From a virus: a DNA stretch of 31,440 bases. The stretch covers positions 1 to 31,440 of the IMG/VR virus record IMGVR_UViG_3300030331_003801; one strand, written 5' to 3'. The notes below the pieces were generated by a model. It worked only from the letters and a program-made list of their open reading frames with translations, was not told the origin of the DNA and searched no databases. Of this stretch, positions 1-8,582 are shown piece by piece; the first letter of the stretch is position 1; each line of letters begins with the position of its first letter. The position numbers and the translations under genes are program-made.

Positions 1-1
1 A

Positions 2-3000
2 GCAGCAAAAAGTGCAGATTTTATAGACCCAAAAGACCCAAATGATCCTACAATAGACATACCTGTGCCAGCAGGAACTTACATGAAATTAAATAATGTA
101 AATTTTGCAGCCACAATGACTAATAATAATGTTATTGATGTAAGGGAAAACCCTGCAACAGCTGGCCAAAATCACACGTATCCTTTAATGGCCTACCCTT
201 TATTTGATACTAAAACTACTTTTCCTAATGGTAATTACGATTTACCATTAGGAACAAAAGTTGTATTAGAAATAGAACAAATACGTGAAGGTAGAGGAAG
301 AAGTTGTGAGTTTAGAACTAGTATTATAAGTCACGAGTTTATTTGTAGTCAAAGCTACGACGATTGGGAACAATTTGTAGCGGGAGAAAATTTTGAGGGA
401 GTCATAGAGAATAATGCAGCTGTATTTCCTACAGTAGTTACAGATGGTAATAACCCTGTAAGTAATATTTTTATAAATTCTGTTGCTAGAGATACCGCAG
501 CTAAAAGCACAATAAATAATGCAACTGATAATCAGTTATTTAATGCTAATGTTTTTGGTGGAGATACAGACAGCCCATCTAGTAGAGCAGATTTAAATGA
601 TAATAATTACTACAGATTGTATGAAAACACCTCTAATGATAATTATTATTTATTGGTTTCGGGTACAAGATGTTGTGGTGGAAATTCTAAAGGAGACTCA
701 GTAGTAAGAGTTGGTGTTACTGTTTTTAGAAGAGAAGCAGAAATAGTTTTTGAAACTGAACCAAAAGACACTCTTCCAGATTTATGGTTTGAAGGAAGTC
801 AGTCTTTTGAAGTAGATACTTTAGGTCAGCATTTGGGTAATGTTGTTAATCAAAATATAAGCCAAGGTGTTGCTGGAGTTGTAAGAACTAATTTTTCTAA
901 CTGTTTTACTTTTGGTAATGGTGTTGAAAGTTATAAAATTAGAGACTCAGTAGTAGGTAAACAGTTTAATTTAGGTAACAGAAATTTCACCACAAATAAT
1001 ACTACGTTTCAAAAGGCGCACAGATTTGCAGATTTAACTTACAGTGGTGTATTTAATGATGAAACTAATGTTAACAAACTAAACGAATTTAATTTAGGGC
1101 TTGCAAATTTTAAACCACTTGAAGAAACTTTTGGTGATGTTGAAATATTATTTGCTAGAAGAGATGATATATTAGTATTACAAGAAGATAAAATATCTTA
1201 TGTGTTAGCAGGCAAAGATTTACTGACTGATGCAGATGGCACTGGACAATTAACCTCTGTTCCATCGGTGCTCGGTAAACAAATAGCTAGAATAGAAAAC
1301 TATGGAATCAGTAACAATCCAGAAAGTTTTGCTGTTTGGGGTGAAAGTAAATATTTTACTGACGCAAAAAGAAGCGCAGTTATACATTTGATAGGAAGCT
1401 CGATGGCTAACGAACAGTTAAAAGTAATATCGGAGGCAGGAATGAGAAGCTTCTTTAGAGATTTATTTACTTCTTCTTTTACTACTCAAAAGCTTGGAGC
1501 GTATGATCCATATATGAATGAGTTTGTATTAACCTCAAACACTATCTTAAAACCTGAAGTTGCTAAATGTACAGCTTGTGGTGTTACAAGAAATATAACA
1601 ATACCAGGGGGAGATACTTTTATTTATTGTGTTGATTTAGAGCCTCAAGAAGGCACAGTTGTGGTAAGATATGAGTTGCCATTAGAAGGGCCACAAGACA
1701 TTATTACAGAAGCTACATCACAAGATATTATAACAGAAGGAGGCGATGTAATTCAAACAGAAGGAGGAGTGGGTGTTATTGGTTATACTATAAAAGCATA
1801 TTACAATAATGTAGAAACAACAACTGGCGTGGTTTACACAAGCGGCACTTTTACTTTTGAAAAAGATGCAACAACAGTAAACCAAGTAGTTATTGAAATT
1901 ACATCTACAGCAACAGTGGATGATACAATTGAGGTTACTGTAGAGTGTCCTTCAGGAACATTATTAAACGTTTATAGTGTGTGTTTAACAGATGCAGTTG
2001 ATGCGGGTAAATTTATTCATAACGAAGCAAGTTGGTCGGATGGTTATTTATTTTCAAATGTTCAGTCCGAATTAGTAACTTTTGGAACTGGTACTGGTGC
2101 GTTTGTTATTTCACAATATAAACCAGTGGTAGGAAATCAAGGAGTAGGAATTATACCAACTGACAACTCGGTTATGACAATGGGTGTAAATAAAATAAAA
2201 TTCGACGATTTTGTTTTTGACACAGCAAATAATTCATTAGGGTTTGTAAGAAGCTCAACATTATATCAAAACAATATTACTGATATAACAACATTAGTTG
2301 GTTTAGAAACCACAATTCCTATTAATAACTTAGCAGCTCCAGACAAGTATACTGGTAGTTTTACAGTGCCAGCGGGAGGTAACCATTTATATTTAATTTA
2401 CGATTATAGAAATCCAAATAGAGTAACCCCAACTCCACCAACTCCATCTATTTATGACTTTACTAGGTATACTCAATGTCAAGGCCCAGACACTATAGTA
2501 TTTAGAGCACTAACAGGGTACACTTTCCCCGCAGTTGCTAGACATGAAGGTGTGTGTTATCAAAAACAAACACTTGTTTCTGCAATATCAAGTATTGATA
2601 TTCCAACAGGATCAGAGACTTTTGTAGATTGTGCAACTTGTGAGGCAGCAGCACCTCCCCCAACTCCAGCTTCTGCTCCACTATTAACAACAAACAGCTC
2701 TTCAAACGTTACATCTGTTTCCTTTACTGCTAACGGTAGTTTAGACACAGCAAACGGAACTGTAACGTCAAGAGGTTTTTATATAGGAACAAACTCTTCT
2801 TATATAAGTAACACTCAGTATGCAGTGAGCGGAACAGGATTAGGTAATTTTAGTTATAATTTTGCAGGAGCAACACAAGGAACAACTTATTATGTAACAG
2901 CTTACGCAGTAAACGAACATGGAACAGGAGTTGGTTTAACTGTATCAACAACTACAACAGCAGTATCTTATAATTACGTAGAATATAAAGGATGTACAGA

Positions 3001-4585
3001 TTCAACTGTTACTCAAATATTTAGAAGTTTATCTACAATACCTTTTCCGCCTGTAGTTAAATATAATGATGTTTGTTATCATGACTTTTCACCTACACCT
3101 ACTCCAACAACTGTAGATGTTCCTTCTACTCAGTATGAGAGCTGTCCTCTGTGTGAAGAAACATTAGGTGGCGATGATGGTGGTACTGGCGGCGATGATG
3201 GCGATGATGGTGGCGGAACAGGTTTTGACACAGAAACATTTACAATACAACTGTGTGATGGAACAGGCCCTTCTTATATTATAACTATTAACAATATTCC
3301 TTTAACTGGATCAGTCACAAAAAGTAGTTTTGTTGTTAATTCTTCCGTAAGATTAAATGGTAATTATGGACAACCAGTTTCTACTTATCCAGAGTTTGAT
3401 GGAGACGCTAATTATAAAATTACAGCAGTAGGTACAGCAAATTCTTTAGTAACACTAGCTTATGTGGCTTTTGTTGAAGATTGTAGTGATTGGCCAACTG
3501 ATGATCCACCTCCACCACCTCAATTATATTATAGACTTATAGGGTGTCCAAAATCAAGTGGAAGCACACCTCAAGATTGTTATCTTTTGACTGCAACACA
3601 GCCTAACGCTGACCAAAGATTTGTAGATGGTGCGTCAGGAGGCTCGTCAGGAATAAATTATAATTTTTATAAATATAGCGGTGATCAAGGATTAACTTAT
3701 AATGGAGGTATACTATGTACAAACATTCAACCTGTAGGAACAAGCACAGGATGTCCTCCTGTTCCTACACCAACGCCTGTTGGCCCAACGCCTACACCAA
3801 ATACCATAGAAGTTTTCTTCCAAGTAAAAGAATGTTATACTTCAAGTAGCGCTACAACATATTATTATAAGGTTACAAACTGGGCAGGAGATCCAAACAT
3901 GCCTGCAGATCAGTTACAAAATGTTCTTGATGCATTTGTAGGTAGAGCTATGACAGTAAGCGGAGGTAATGACGACTCAAAATATTGGGAAATAGTAGGT
4001 GCAGATCAAACACAAGGATCTAATTATACAGTAACTTATGTAGAAATCCAAAGTTCTTGTGCTGGCTTTGCCCCTGCGCCGACTCCAACACCTACGCCGA
4101 CTCCGCCGCCTATAATTTATGGTCAGTATTTAGCTTGTGATGGAGGTGACAATGTTGCTTATGTAAGTGGGCCTTCTGGAACAACTTTCCCTAATGTATT
4201 AAAGATATCAGGTATTTGTTATGAATATTCAACTCTTGGGGGAAGCACTGGTGCTGACTATACAAATTATGACGACTTTACTTCATGTTCTTTATGTCAA
4301 GGAACTACGCCGACTCCACCTACGCCGCCGCCGAGCCCACCTACACCAACTTGTTTTGCTATAAACAATGTATCAACAGGGTCATCAGCGTTATCAGCTT
4401 GTAATGCGTTTCGTTCAGAAACAATGTATTTTGATGCTTCATCGCTTTGTCAAGCTACAGCATTTTATAGAACAAATGATAGCTGTGGAAGTTTAGCAGC
4501 AGCTACTTATGTGTCTGATGGAAGTTATTCAAGGCAATGGTTTGGAAATTATTTTGGTTCATGTGAACTTTGTCAGCAATTATAA
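2..4585 (+). CDS. Large modular phage tail/nozzle-type structural protein (5' end outside window)
   Basis: The reading frame is open from base 2, so the gene almost certainly begins upstream. The first in-frame start-like codon is a GTG at 65, and residues are numbered from it (1506 aa). Residues 1 to about 500 form a globular region whose style (QLGAYDPYMNEFVLT-type segments) resembles podoviral tail-tube, nozzle or 'muzzle' proteins; this assignment is tentative. From about residue 790 the protein becomes a chain of small beta-rich domains joined by Pro-Thr linkers: a Cys-rich module at 797-861, an FN3-like domain at about 865-968, a second Cys-rich module at 969-1033, a Gly-Asp linker at about 1035-1053, three further beta domains, a third Cys-rich module at 1352-1414 and a Cys-rich C-terminus ending CELCQQL. 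This architecture suggests a surface-exposed tail or receptor-binding protein. The next gene follows after 34 bases. Confidence 0.75.
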   Translation, partial: AAKSADFIDPKDPNDPTIDIPVPAGTYMKLNNVNFAATMTNNNVIDVRENPATAGQNHTYPLMAYPLFDTKTTFPNGNYDLPLGTKVVLEIEQIREGRGRSCEFRTSIISHEFICSQSYDDWEQFVAGENFEGVIENNAAVFPTVVTDGNNPVSNIFINSVARDTAAKSTINNATDNQLFNANVFGGDTDSPSSRADLNDNNYYRLYENTSNDNYYLLVSGTRCCGGNSKGDSVVRVGVTVFRREAEIVFETEPKDTLPDLWFEGSQSFEVDTLGQHLGNVVNQNISQGVAGVVRTNFSNCFTFGNGVESYKIRDSVVGKQFNLGNRNFTTNNTTFQKAHRFADLTYSGVFNDETNVNKLNEFNLGLANFKPLEETFGDVEILFARRDDILVLQEDKISYVLAGKDLLTDADGTGQLTSVPSVLGKQIARIENYGISNNPESFAVWGESKYFTDAKRSAVIHLIGSSMANEQLKVISEAGMRSFFRDLFTSSFTTQKLGAYDPYMNEFVLTSNTILKPEVAKCTACGVTRNITIPGGDTFIYCVDLEPQEGTVVVRYELPLEGPQDIITEATSQDIITEGGDVIQTEGGVGVIGYTIKAYYNNVETTTGVVYTSGTFTFEKDATTVNQVVIEITSTATVDDTIEVTVECPSGTLLNVYSVCLTDAVDAGKFIHNEASWSDGYLFSNVQSELVTFGTGTGAFVISQYKPVVGNQGVGIIPTDNSVMTMGVNKIKFDDFVFDTANNSLGFVRSSTLYQNNITDITTLVGLETTIPINNLAAPDKYTGSFTVPAGGNHLYLIYDYRNPNRVTPTPPTPSIYDFTRYTQCQGPDTIVFRALTGYTFPAVARHEGVCYQKQTLVSAISSIDIPTGSETFVDCATCEAAAPPPTPASAPLLTTNSSSNVTSVSFTANGSLDTANGTVTSRGFYIGTNSSYISNTQYAVSGTGLGNFSYNFAGATQGTTYYVTAYAVNEHGTGVGLTVSTTTTAVSYNYVEYKGCTDSTVTQIFRSLSTIPFPPVVKYNDVCYHDFSPTPTPTTVDVPSTQYESCPLCEETLGGDDGGTGGDDGDDGGGTGFDTETFTIQLCDGTGPSYIITINNIPLTGSVTKSSFVVNSSVRLNGNYGQPVSTYPEFDGDANYKITAVGTANSLVTLAYVAFVEDCSDWPTDDPPPPPQLYYRLIGCPKSSGSTPQDCYLLTATQPNADQRFVDGASGGSSGINYNFYKYSGDQGLTYNGGILCTNIQPVGTSTGCPPVPTPTPVGPTPTPNTIEVFFQVKECYTSSSATTYYYKVTNWAGDPNMPADQLQNVLDAFVGRAMTVSGGNDDSKYWEIVGADQTQGSNYTVTYVEIQSSCAGFAPAPTPTPTPTPPPIIYGQYLACDGGDNVAYVSGPSGTTFPNVLKISGICYEYSTLGGSTGADYTNYDDFTSCSLCQGTTPTPPTPPPSPPTPTCFAINNVSTGSSALSACNAFRSETMYFDASSLCQATAFYRTNDSCGSLAAATYVSDGSYSRQWFGNYFGSCELCQQL
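2453..4303 (+). repeat. Three copies of a Cys-rich ~62-residue protein module
   Basis: Three divergent in-frame copies encode the same pattern: about 2453-2648, 2969-3160 and 4118-4303. Each has Tyr-x2-Cys near the start, a Phe-Pro-x-Val core, a Val/Ile-Cys-Tyr triplet and a final Cys-x-x-Cys (CATC, CPLC, CSLC). The FN3-like domain separates copies one and two; four other segments separate copies two and three. The four conserved cysteines could bind a metal or form disulphides. The protein C-terminus (CELC at 4570-4581) looks like a degenerate fourth copy. Confidence 0.75.
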
Positions 4586-4619
4586 TTTTAATAACTTTAT
4601 ATAAATTAAATCAAATTTA

Positions 4620-5876
4620 ATGTACGAAATACCTAATTTTCTTTCACACGAAGAATGTGATGAATTAATTAAACTGATAGATGAAAATCACCAAAGGTCT
4701 TCAGTTGTTGTGGGAGGCACAGATAGATCAGACATAACAGACCATAGAACTTCAAGCACAAGCAATTTAGTATCATCTCAACCTCCAGTCGGAGATATAC
4801 ATTCAAAAATTGCAGATTATTTAAATTTACCTCTTGAAAATGGAGAGTCGTTGCAAGGTCAGCTTTATAAACCAGGGCAATATTTCAAACCACATAATGA
4901 TTATTTTAGTGGGCCTGCATATAAAATGCACTGTCTAGCATCTGGAAACAGAACCCACACTTTAATGGTTTACTTAAATGATGATTTTACTGGAGGTGAA
5001 ACTAACTTTCCTAAACTTCAACAAAGTGTAAAACCTGAAAAGGGTAAAGCTGTATGGTGGAAAAATATGCACGAAGGCCAGACCGTAGATACAACTTTGC
5101 ATGAGGGGGTAGCTGTTGACACAGGTAAAAAATATATTGTTACATCTTGGTGGAGAGAAAACAAATGGGATGGCGCAGGAGATTTAAATAAATACAATGA
5201 ATATAAAAATCTTGAGCTTGTTAATAAAGACACAAATATTAAAGAGGTTGAGAAACCTAATATTAAAAGTGAGATAGTTAAAGTAACGTCTAATAAATCA
5301 AATGAAAATTTACCTATACCAAGACTAACAACAAACGGTTTTGAGTTAATTAAATGTCCGCCTAAAATGTGGTCTTTAATTACTGAGTGTTATGATTTAT
5401 TAAAAGATAAAGAAATAGAAGAGCAGTTTGAGGGAAAAGATAAATATGTCCCTGGTAAAAGTAAAATATTAAACTTTGGATTATTGCCAACTGTAAAAAC
5501 AATTCTTCATGAAGAGCTGCAAAAAACTCACGAAGATTTTTGTGGAAGAAAACTTGAACCTACCTATATATATGGAATTAGATCTTATGAATCTGGCTCA
5601 ACACTTACCGAGCACGTAGACAAAATAGACACTCATCATATATCGTCTATTATAATTGTAGATAAAGATTTAACTTGCGGTTGCCAAAACAGAAAATATG
5701 CAGATGATTGGCCGTTAGACATAAAAGGTCATGACGGAGAGTGGTATAAGGTATACGCACAGCCTGGAGATATGATACTTTATGAATCTGCAGTATGTGA
5801 GCATGCACGTAAAGAAATATTTGGAGGAAAATACTTTAGAAACTTTTATATACACTACAAGCTTCAAGACTTGTAA
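4620..5876 (+). CDS. Tandem 2-oxoglutarate/Fe(II) dioxygenase, N-terminal half prolyl-4-hydroxylase-like
   Basis: This 418-aa protein holds two complete double-stranded beta-helix dioxygenase domains. The first (about 1-180) has the iron triad His92-x-Asp94 and His161, the prolyl-4-hydroxylase motif GGETNFP at 125-131 and a 2-oxoglutarate-binding Lys171 ten residues after the distal His. The second (about 232-418) has His332-x-Asp334, distal His395 in CEHAR and Arg407 as the likely 2-oxoglutarate ligand. A charged linker (about 180-230) joins them. Such enzymes hydroxylate proline or other side chains using O2 and 2-oxoglutarate. The gene lies between two structural genes with long Pro-Thr linkers, which makes virion prolines plausible substrates (inference). 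No promoter element is obvious in the 34-base gap upstream. The family call is firm; the substrate is not known. Confidence 0.9.
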   Translation: MYEIPNFLSHEECDELIKLIDENHQRSSVVVGGTDRSDITDHRTSSTSNLVSSQPPVGDIHSKIADYLNLPLENGESLQGQLYKPGQYFKPHNDYFSGPAYKMHCLASGNRTHTLMVYLNDDFTGGETNFPKLQQSVKPEKGKAVWWKNMHEGQTVDTTLHEGVAVDTGKKYIVTSWWRENKWDGAGDLNKYNEYKNLELVNKDTNIKEVEKPNIKSEIVKVTSNKSNENLPIPRLTTNGFELIKCPPKMWSLITECYDLLKDKEIEEQFEGKDKYVPGKSKILNFGLLPTVKTILHEELQKTHEDFCGRKLEPTYIYGIRSYESGSTLTEHVDKIDTHHISSIIIVDKDLTCGCQNRKYADDWPLDIKGHDGEWYKVYAQPGDMILYESAVCEHARKEIFGGKYFRNFYIHYKLQDL

Positions 5877-5902
5877 TAAAAAGATAGCACCAATAATTTT
5901 CG

Positions 5903-5910
5903 TAAATTTG
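5903..5910 (+). promoter_or_regulatory. Bacteroidetes-type -7 element (TAAATTTG)
   Basis: TAAATTTG matches the Bacteroidetes -7 consensus TAnnTTTG. It lies in the 50-base gap after the dioxygenase gene, 16 bases before the ATG at 5927. No well-spaced TTG -33 element was found, so this may be a weak or phage-specific promoter. The spacer to the ATG is A/T-rich with no Shine-Dalgarno sequence. Confidence 0.5.
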
Positions 5911-5926
5911 TACATAATAAAAAATT

Positions 5927-7525
5927 ATGTCTGTCAATACATGTAAAACATTTGAGTTAATATGTCCTGTTGAGTCTACACAAAAGTGTACCTGGGAAAT
6001 AGGATGTTGTTCTGAAGAGTTTTCAGGTATAGAAGAAATAGATCTTCAACCTAATCAAAGAACTTTAGTGTGTCTGGATGTAGATGGTTTATATGGGCAA
6101 ATTAACGGTTCTCCTTATGCAAGATTAATTACGCCAGGTAATGGCTTACCAGCGGAGGCGACTGATGAAGATTGTAACACATACTGTGGAGATCAAGATG
6201 TAACCCCGATACCCCCTACACCAACGCCTACGCCTACGCCTACGCCGCCTATAACGCCTACGCCTACGCCTACCCCATCTGCAGTTACATGTTTACAAAG
6301 AGAAAACACAGTCTCTTTTGGAGTTGAAAACGGTGTTAATGTTTTTAAATTTAATGGTGTTTACGCCACTCCTTTTGCAACCACCGTAGGCACATATATT
6401 TTAAAAGATATACCAGCTGCACACCCTATAGCTTTTCATAATTTTAATTTGACAAATGTTTTTACATACACAGGGACAAATGCAGTAGGGCCAAAAGTAG
6501 GTTTGGATGGCAACACATATACTTACTACTGGGGTGATGTAACTATTACAGTAGTAGGAGGATATGGAACTATTAGCTATGAGTGTTACTATCACGGATA
6601 TATGGGTGGACAAAACAATTTAGTTTATAATGGAAATGTGTGTACACCGCCTACTCCGCCGCCTACTCCGCCTACTCCGCCTACTCCGCCGACTCCTAGT
6701 ACAGTGCCGCCAATACCTTCTCCCATAACAACCAACTATACACTTACTTATAGCCAAGGTGTGCAAGGATGGCCGTCTTTTTATTCTTTTGATCCAGATT
6801 ATATGGTTGGTATGAATAACTATTTATATTCTTTTAAAGCTGGTAATTTGTATAGACACAACACTAATGAAACTAGAAATAATTATTATGGTATTCAATA
6901 TAATTCACAGATAACAACCGTGTTTAATCAAAACCCTTTAGAAGCTAAAGTATTTAAAAGTTTAAATTTAGAGGCAGATTCGCCGTGGACAGTAAGTATG
7001 GCTTCGGATATTCAAGAAAGAGGTTTTGTAGATTCTAGGTGGTTTGATAAAAAAGAAGGTTCATACTTTGCGTATATAAGAAAAACAGGAACTACTCCTG
7101 CATTTGCTGGAGAGTATGCATACAGATCAGCGCAAGGTATTGGTAAAGCAACTTCATGGTCTGAGGCAAATAACATATTAACTCTTAATTTTTCCGTAAA
7201 TCCTGCAACTGATATTAGTATGTTAAGTATTGGTGATTATATTTATTTTTCTGAAGGAGCTTATACTACCATCAGTTTTAGTGGACAAATAACCAATATA
7301 GAAATTAATATTGCAAGTGGTATAAACAGAATATTTGTAAACACAAACTTTACACAAAGCCTTATTATAAGTGAATCAACGCCTTTTATTTTAGGATTAA
7401 GAAACACAGAGGCTGAAGATGTAGGAATGCTAGGTCATGAAATGACAATAACACTCGAAAATGCTAACACTACGGCGACAGAATTATTTGCTGTAGAGTC
7501 GGAAGTTATGAAAAGCTTCCCGTAA
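5927..7525 (+). CDS. Pro-Thr-linker structural protein with a cupredoxin-like domain
   Basis: The protein has 532 aa. Residues 1-90 are a Cys-rich beta domain with seven cysteines. A Pro-Thr linker covers about 93-118. Residues about 120-240 form a small beta domain with HPIAFH (His166, His171) and a later CYYHGYM motif (Cys220, His223, Met226), which resembles the ligand set of a cupredoxin (blue-copper) fold. A second Pro-rich linker covers about 239-266. Residues about 270-532 form a C-terminal domain with FYSFDPDYMVGMN and YRHN segments of a type I associate with phage tail structural proteins; I cannot name the family. The TAAATTTG element precedes it and the GNAT-like gene follows. It is probably a tail-fibre or baseplate-type component. 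Copper binding is inferred from motif spacing only. Confidence 0.7.
   Translation: MSVNTCKTFELICPVESTQKCTWEIGCCSEEFSGIEEIDLQPNQRTLVCLDVDGLYGQINGSPYARLITPGNGLPAEATDEDCNTYCGDQDVTPIPPTPTPTPTPTPPITPTPTPTPSAVTCLQRENTVSFGVENGVNVFKFNGVYATPFATTVGTYILKDIPAAHPIAFHNFNLTNVFTYTGTNAVGPKVGLDGNTYTYYWGDVTITVVGGYGTISYECYYHGYMGGQNNLVYNGNVCTPPTPPPTPPTPPTPPTPSTVPPIPSPITTNYTLTYSQGVQGWPSFYSFDPDYMVGMNNYLYSFKAGNLYRHNTNETRNNYYGIQYNSQITTVFNQNPLEAKVFKSLNLEADSPWTVSMASDIQERGFVDSRWFDKKEGSYFAYIRKTGTTPAFAGEYAYRSAQGIGKATSWSEANNILTLNFSVNPATDISMLSIGDYIYFSEGAYTTISFSGQITNIEINIASGINRIFVNTNFTQSLIISESTPFILGLRNTEAEDVGMLGHEMTITLENANTTATELFAVESEVMKSFP
6206..6276 (+). repeat. Pro-Thr microsatellite (ACGCCT-type hexamers), first linker
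   Basis: Near-perfect tandem ACGCCT hexamers encode alternating Thr-Pro. The codons are ACG, CCT and CCG, richer in GC than the ACA/CCA/AGA-type codons around them. Such tracts can change length by slippage while staying in frame. Confidence 0.85.
6644..6697 (+). repeat. Pro-Thr microsatellite (CCGCCTACT-type 9-mers), second linker
   Basis: Tandem 9-base units encode repeated Pro-Pro-Thr. The unit length differs from the first linker of the same gene, so the two tracts expanded separately. Shorter versions of both kinds occur in the first gene near 2430-2450, 3768-3800, 4075-4112 and 4309-4350. Confidence 0.85.
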
Positions 7526-7531
7526 TTTTAG

Positions 7532-7539
7532 TATCTTTG
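7532..7539 (+). promoter_or_regulatory. Bacteroidetes-type -7 element (TATCTTTG)
   Basis: TATCTTTG matches TAnnTTTG and ends 7 bases before the ATG at 7547, in the 21-base gap after the previous stop codon. It would start a transcript with a very short or absent leader. No clear TTG -33 element is present at the usual spacing. Confidence 0.45.
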
Positions 7540-7546
7540 TGAATAA

Positions 7547-7954
7547 ATGAAATTTAATTTAAGAAAATTAGAAGAATCAGACTATAAACTACTGATACAA
7601 TGGTGGGAACAATGGGGTTGGCAAGCACCACCTCAAGAATTTTTACCAGAAAACGGTGCAGGCGGTTTTATTGTTTCGACTGAAGAAACACCTTTGTGTG
7701 CTGGCTTTATTTATTTTAGCAATTCAAAAGTTGCTTGGATAGATTGGATCATATCAAATAAAGAATATGAAGATAAAGAATTAAAAAATGAAGCAGTGAA
7801 ATATTTGCTGCATACTTTAACAAAAGTAGCGCAAGAAACAGGCTTTAAATTTGCTTATACTGTAACTAGCAATGAAGGTTTAATTAAGAGTTTTAAAGAA
7901 ATGGGATACAATATAGGATACGAAAAGAACACAGACTTATTAATAAAATTATAA
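7547..7954 (+). CDS. Small GNAT-like (acetyltransferase-fold) phage protein
   Basis: The 135-aa protein starts with an RKLEESDYKLL segment typical of the first strand and helix of GNAT acetyltransferases. A WW-x-W cluster and an FLPENGAGGFIV segment follow. The core strands are AGFIYFSNSK and VAWIDWIISN, and the end is a C-terminal helix-strand region. The usual acetyl-CoA loop (Q/R-x-x-G-x-G/A) is not recognisable; EYEDKELKNEAVKYLL stands in its place, so catalysis is uncertain. I know related small proteins from structural clusters of marine phages. It sits between the cupredoxin-like structural gene and the internal-virion-protein genes, with one base before the next ATG, so it is probably co-expressed with late genes. 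It could modify a virion or host protein. Confidence 0.6.
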   Translation: MKFNLRKLEESDYKLLIQWWEQWGWQAPPQEFLPENGAGGFIVSTEETPLCAGFIYFSNSKVAWIDWIISNKEYEDKELKNEAVKYLLHTLTKVAQETGFKFAYTVTSNEGLIKSFKEMGYNIGYEKNTDLLIKL

Positions 7955-7955
7955 T

Positions 7956-8579
7956 ATGGGAGCAACTATAGCAACATTAGCAGCTACGGCCATACAAACA
8001 GTAGCTGGATTCAAACAATCTGCAGACGCACAAAGAACTGCAAGGGCAGCAGAAGCTGACGCAAACCTTAAATTTCAACAAGCTGAACAAGAGTTAAGTA
8101 AAAATTATTTGGAAGCGGTATCTGTGGCTAAAGAACCTTTTGAAGAACAAACAAAACTTTTAGAATCAATAGGAGCTACACAACTCCAAGCTATCACAGA
8201 GGGTAGCCAAAGAGGAGCGGCAGCAGCTGGATCTATTGGTGCAGGTCTTCAAGAGCTGAGTAATCAACAAAGAGCAGCTAAATCAAAAGCAATACAAGAT
8301 TTGCAAACACTTACAGCTCAAGAGGACGCTAGGTTGGCTGGCGCAAGAGCTGGTATAAATTTAGATTACGCAAAAGGTGCTCAAGAAAAAGCAGCAGAAA
8401 ATAGAATGTTAGCTTCAGCTGCGAGACAACAAGGATTAGAAGGGTTAGCGGCATTTACAGCAGAAGGAATTCTTAACTTGCCAAATTTATTTGCAGGTGA
8501 AGAAAGAGATACAAGCTTGGATGGTGTCGATGTGTTTGATAAGATGGATACAGAGAGTATATTTAACCGAGAGGAATAA
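7956..8579 (+). CDS. Probable internal virion (ejection) protein, T7 gp14-like in style
   Basis: The protein has 207 aa and is rich in Ala, Gln and Glu. The N-terminus is a hydrophobic helix (GATIATLAATAIQTVAGF) and the rest is predicted long alpha-helical coil with Ala-Gly-rich patches near 80-100. Size, composition and position directly before two larger helical proteins match the podoviral trio of internal core/ejection proteins (T7 gp14, gp15, gp16). No catalytic motif is visible. The flanking gaps are 1 and 3 bases, so it is translated as part of one late operon. A head-tail scaffold or tail-sheath chaperone role cannot be excluded by sequence alone. Confidence 0.5.
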   Translation: MGATIATLAATAIQTVAGFKQSADAQRTARAAEADANLKFQQAEQELSKNYLEAVSVAKEPFEEQTKLLESIGATQLQAITEGSQRGAAAAGSIGAGLQELSNQQRAAKSKAIQDLQTLTAQEDARLAGARAGINLDYAKGAQEKAAENRMLASAARQQGLEGLAAFTAEGILNLPNLFAGEERDTSLDGVDVFDKMDTESIFNREE

Positions 8580-8582
8580 ATT

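Noticed and set aside
2560-2748. Antisense open frame of 62 aa inside the large tail gene
   Set aside because: Its codons mirror the Pro/Thr/Ala-rich sense protein, it has no neighbour on that strand and no promoter; it is a shadow of the real gene.
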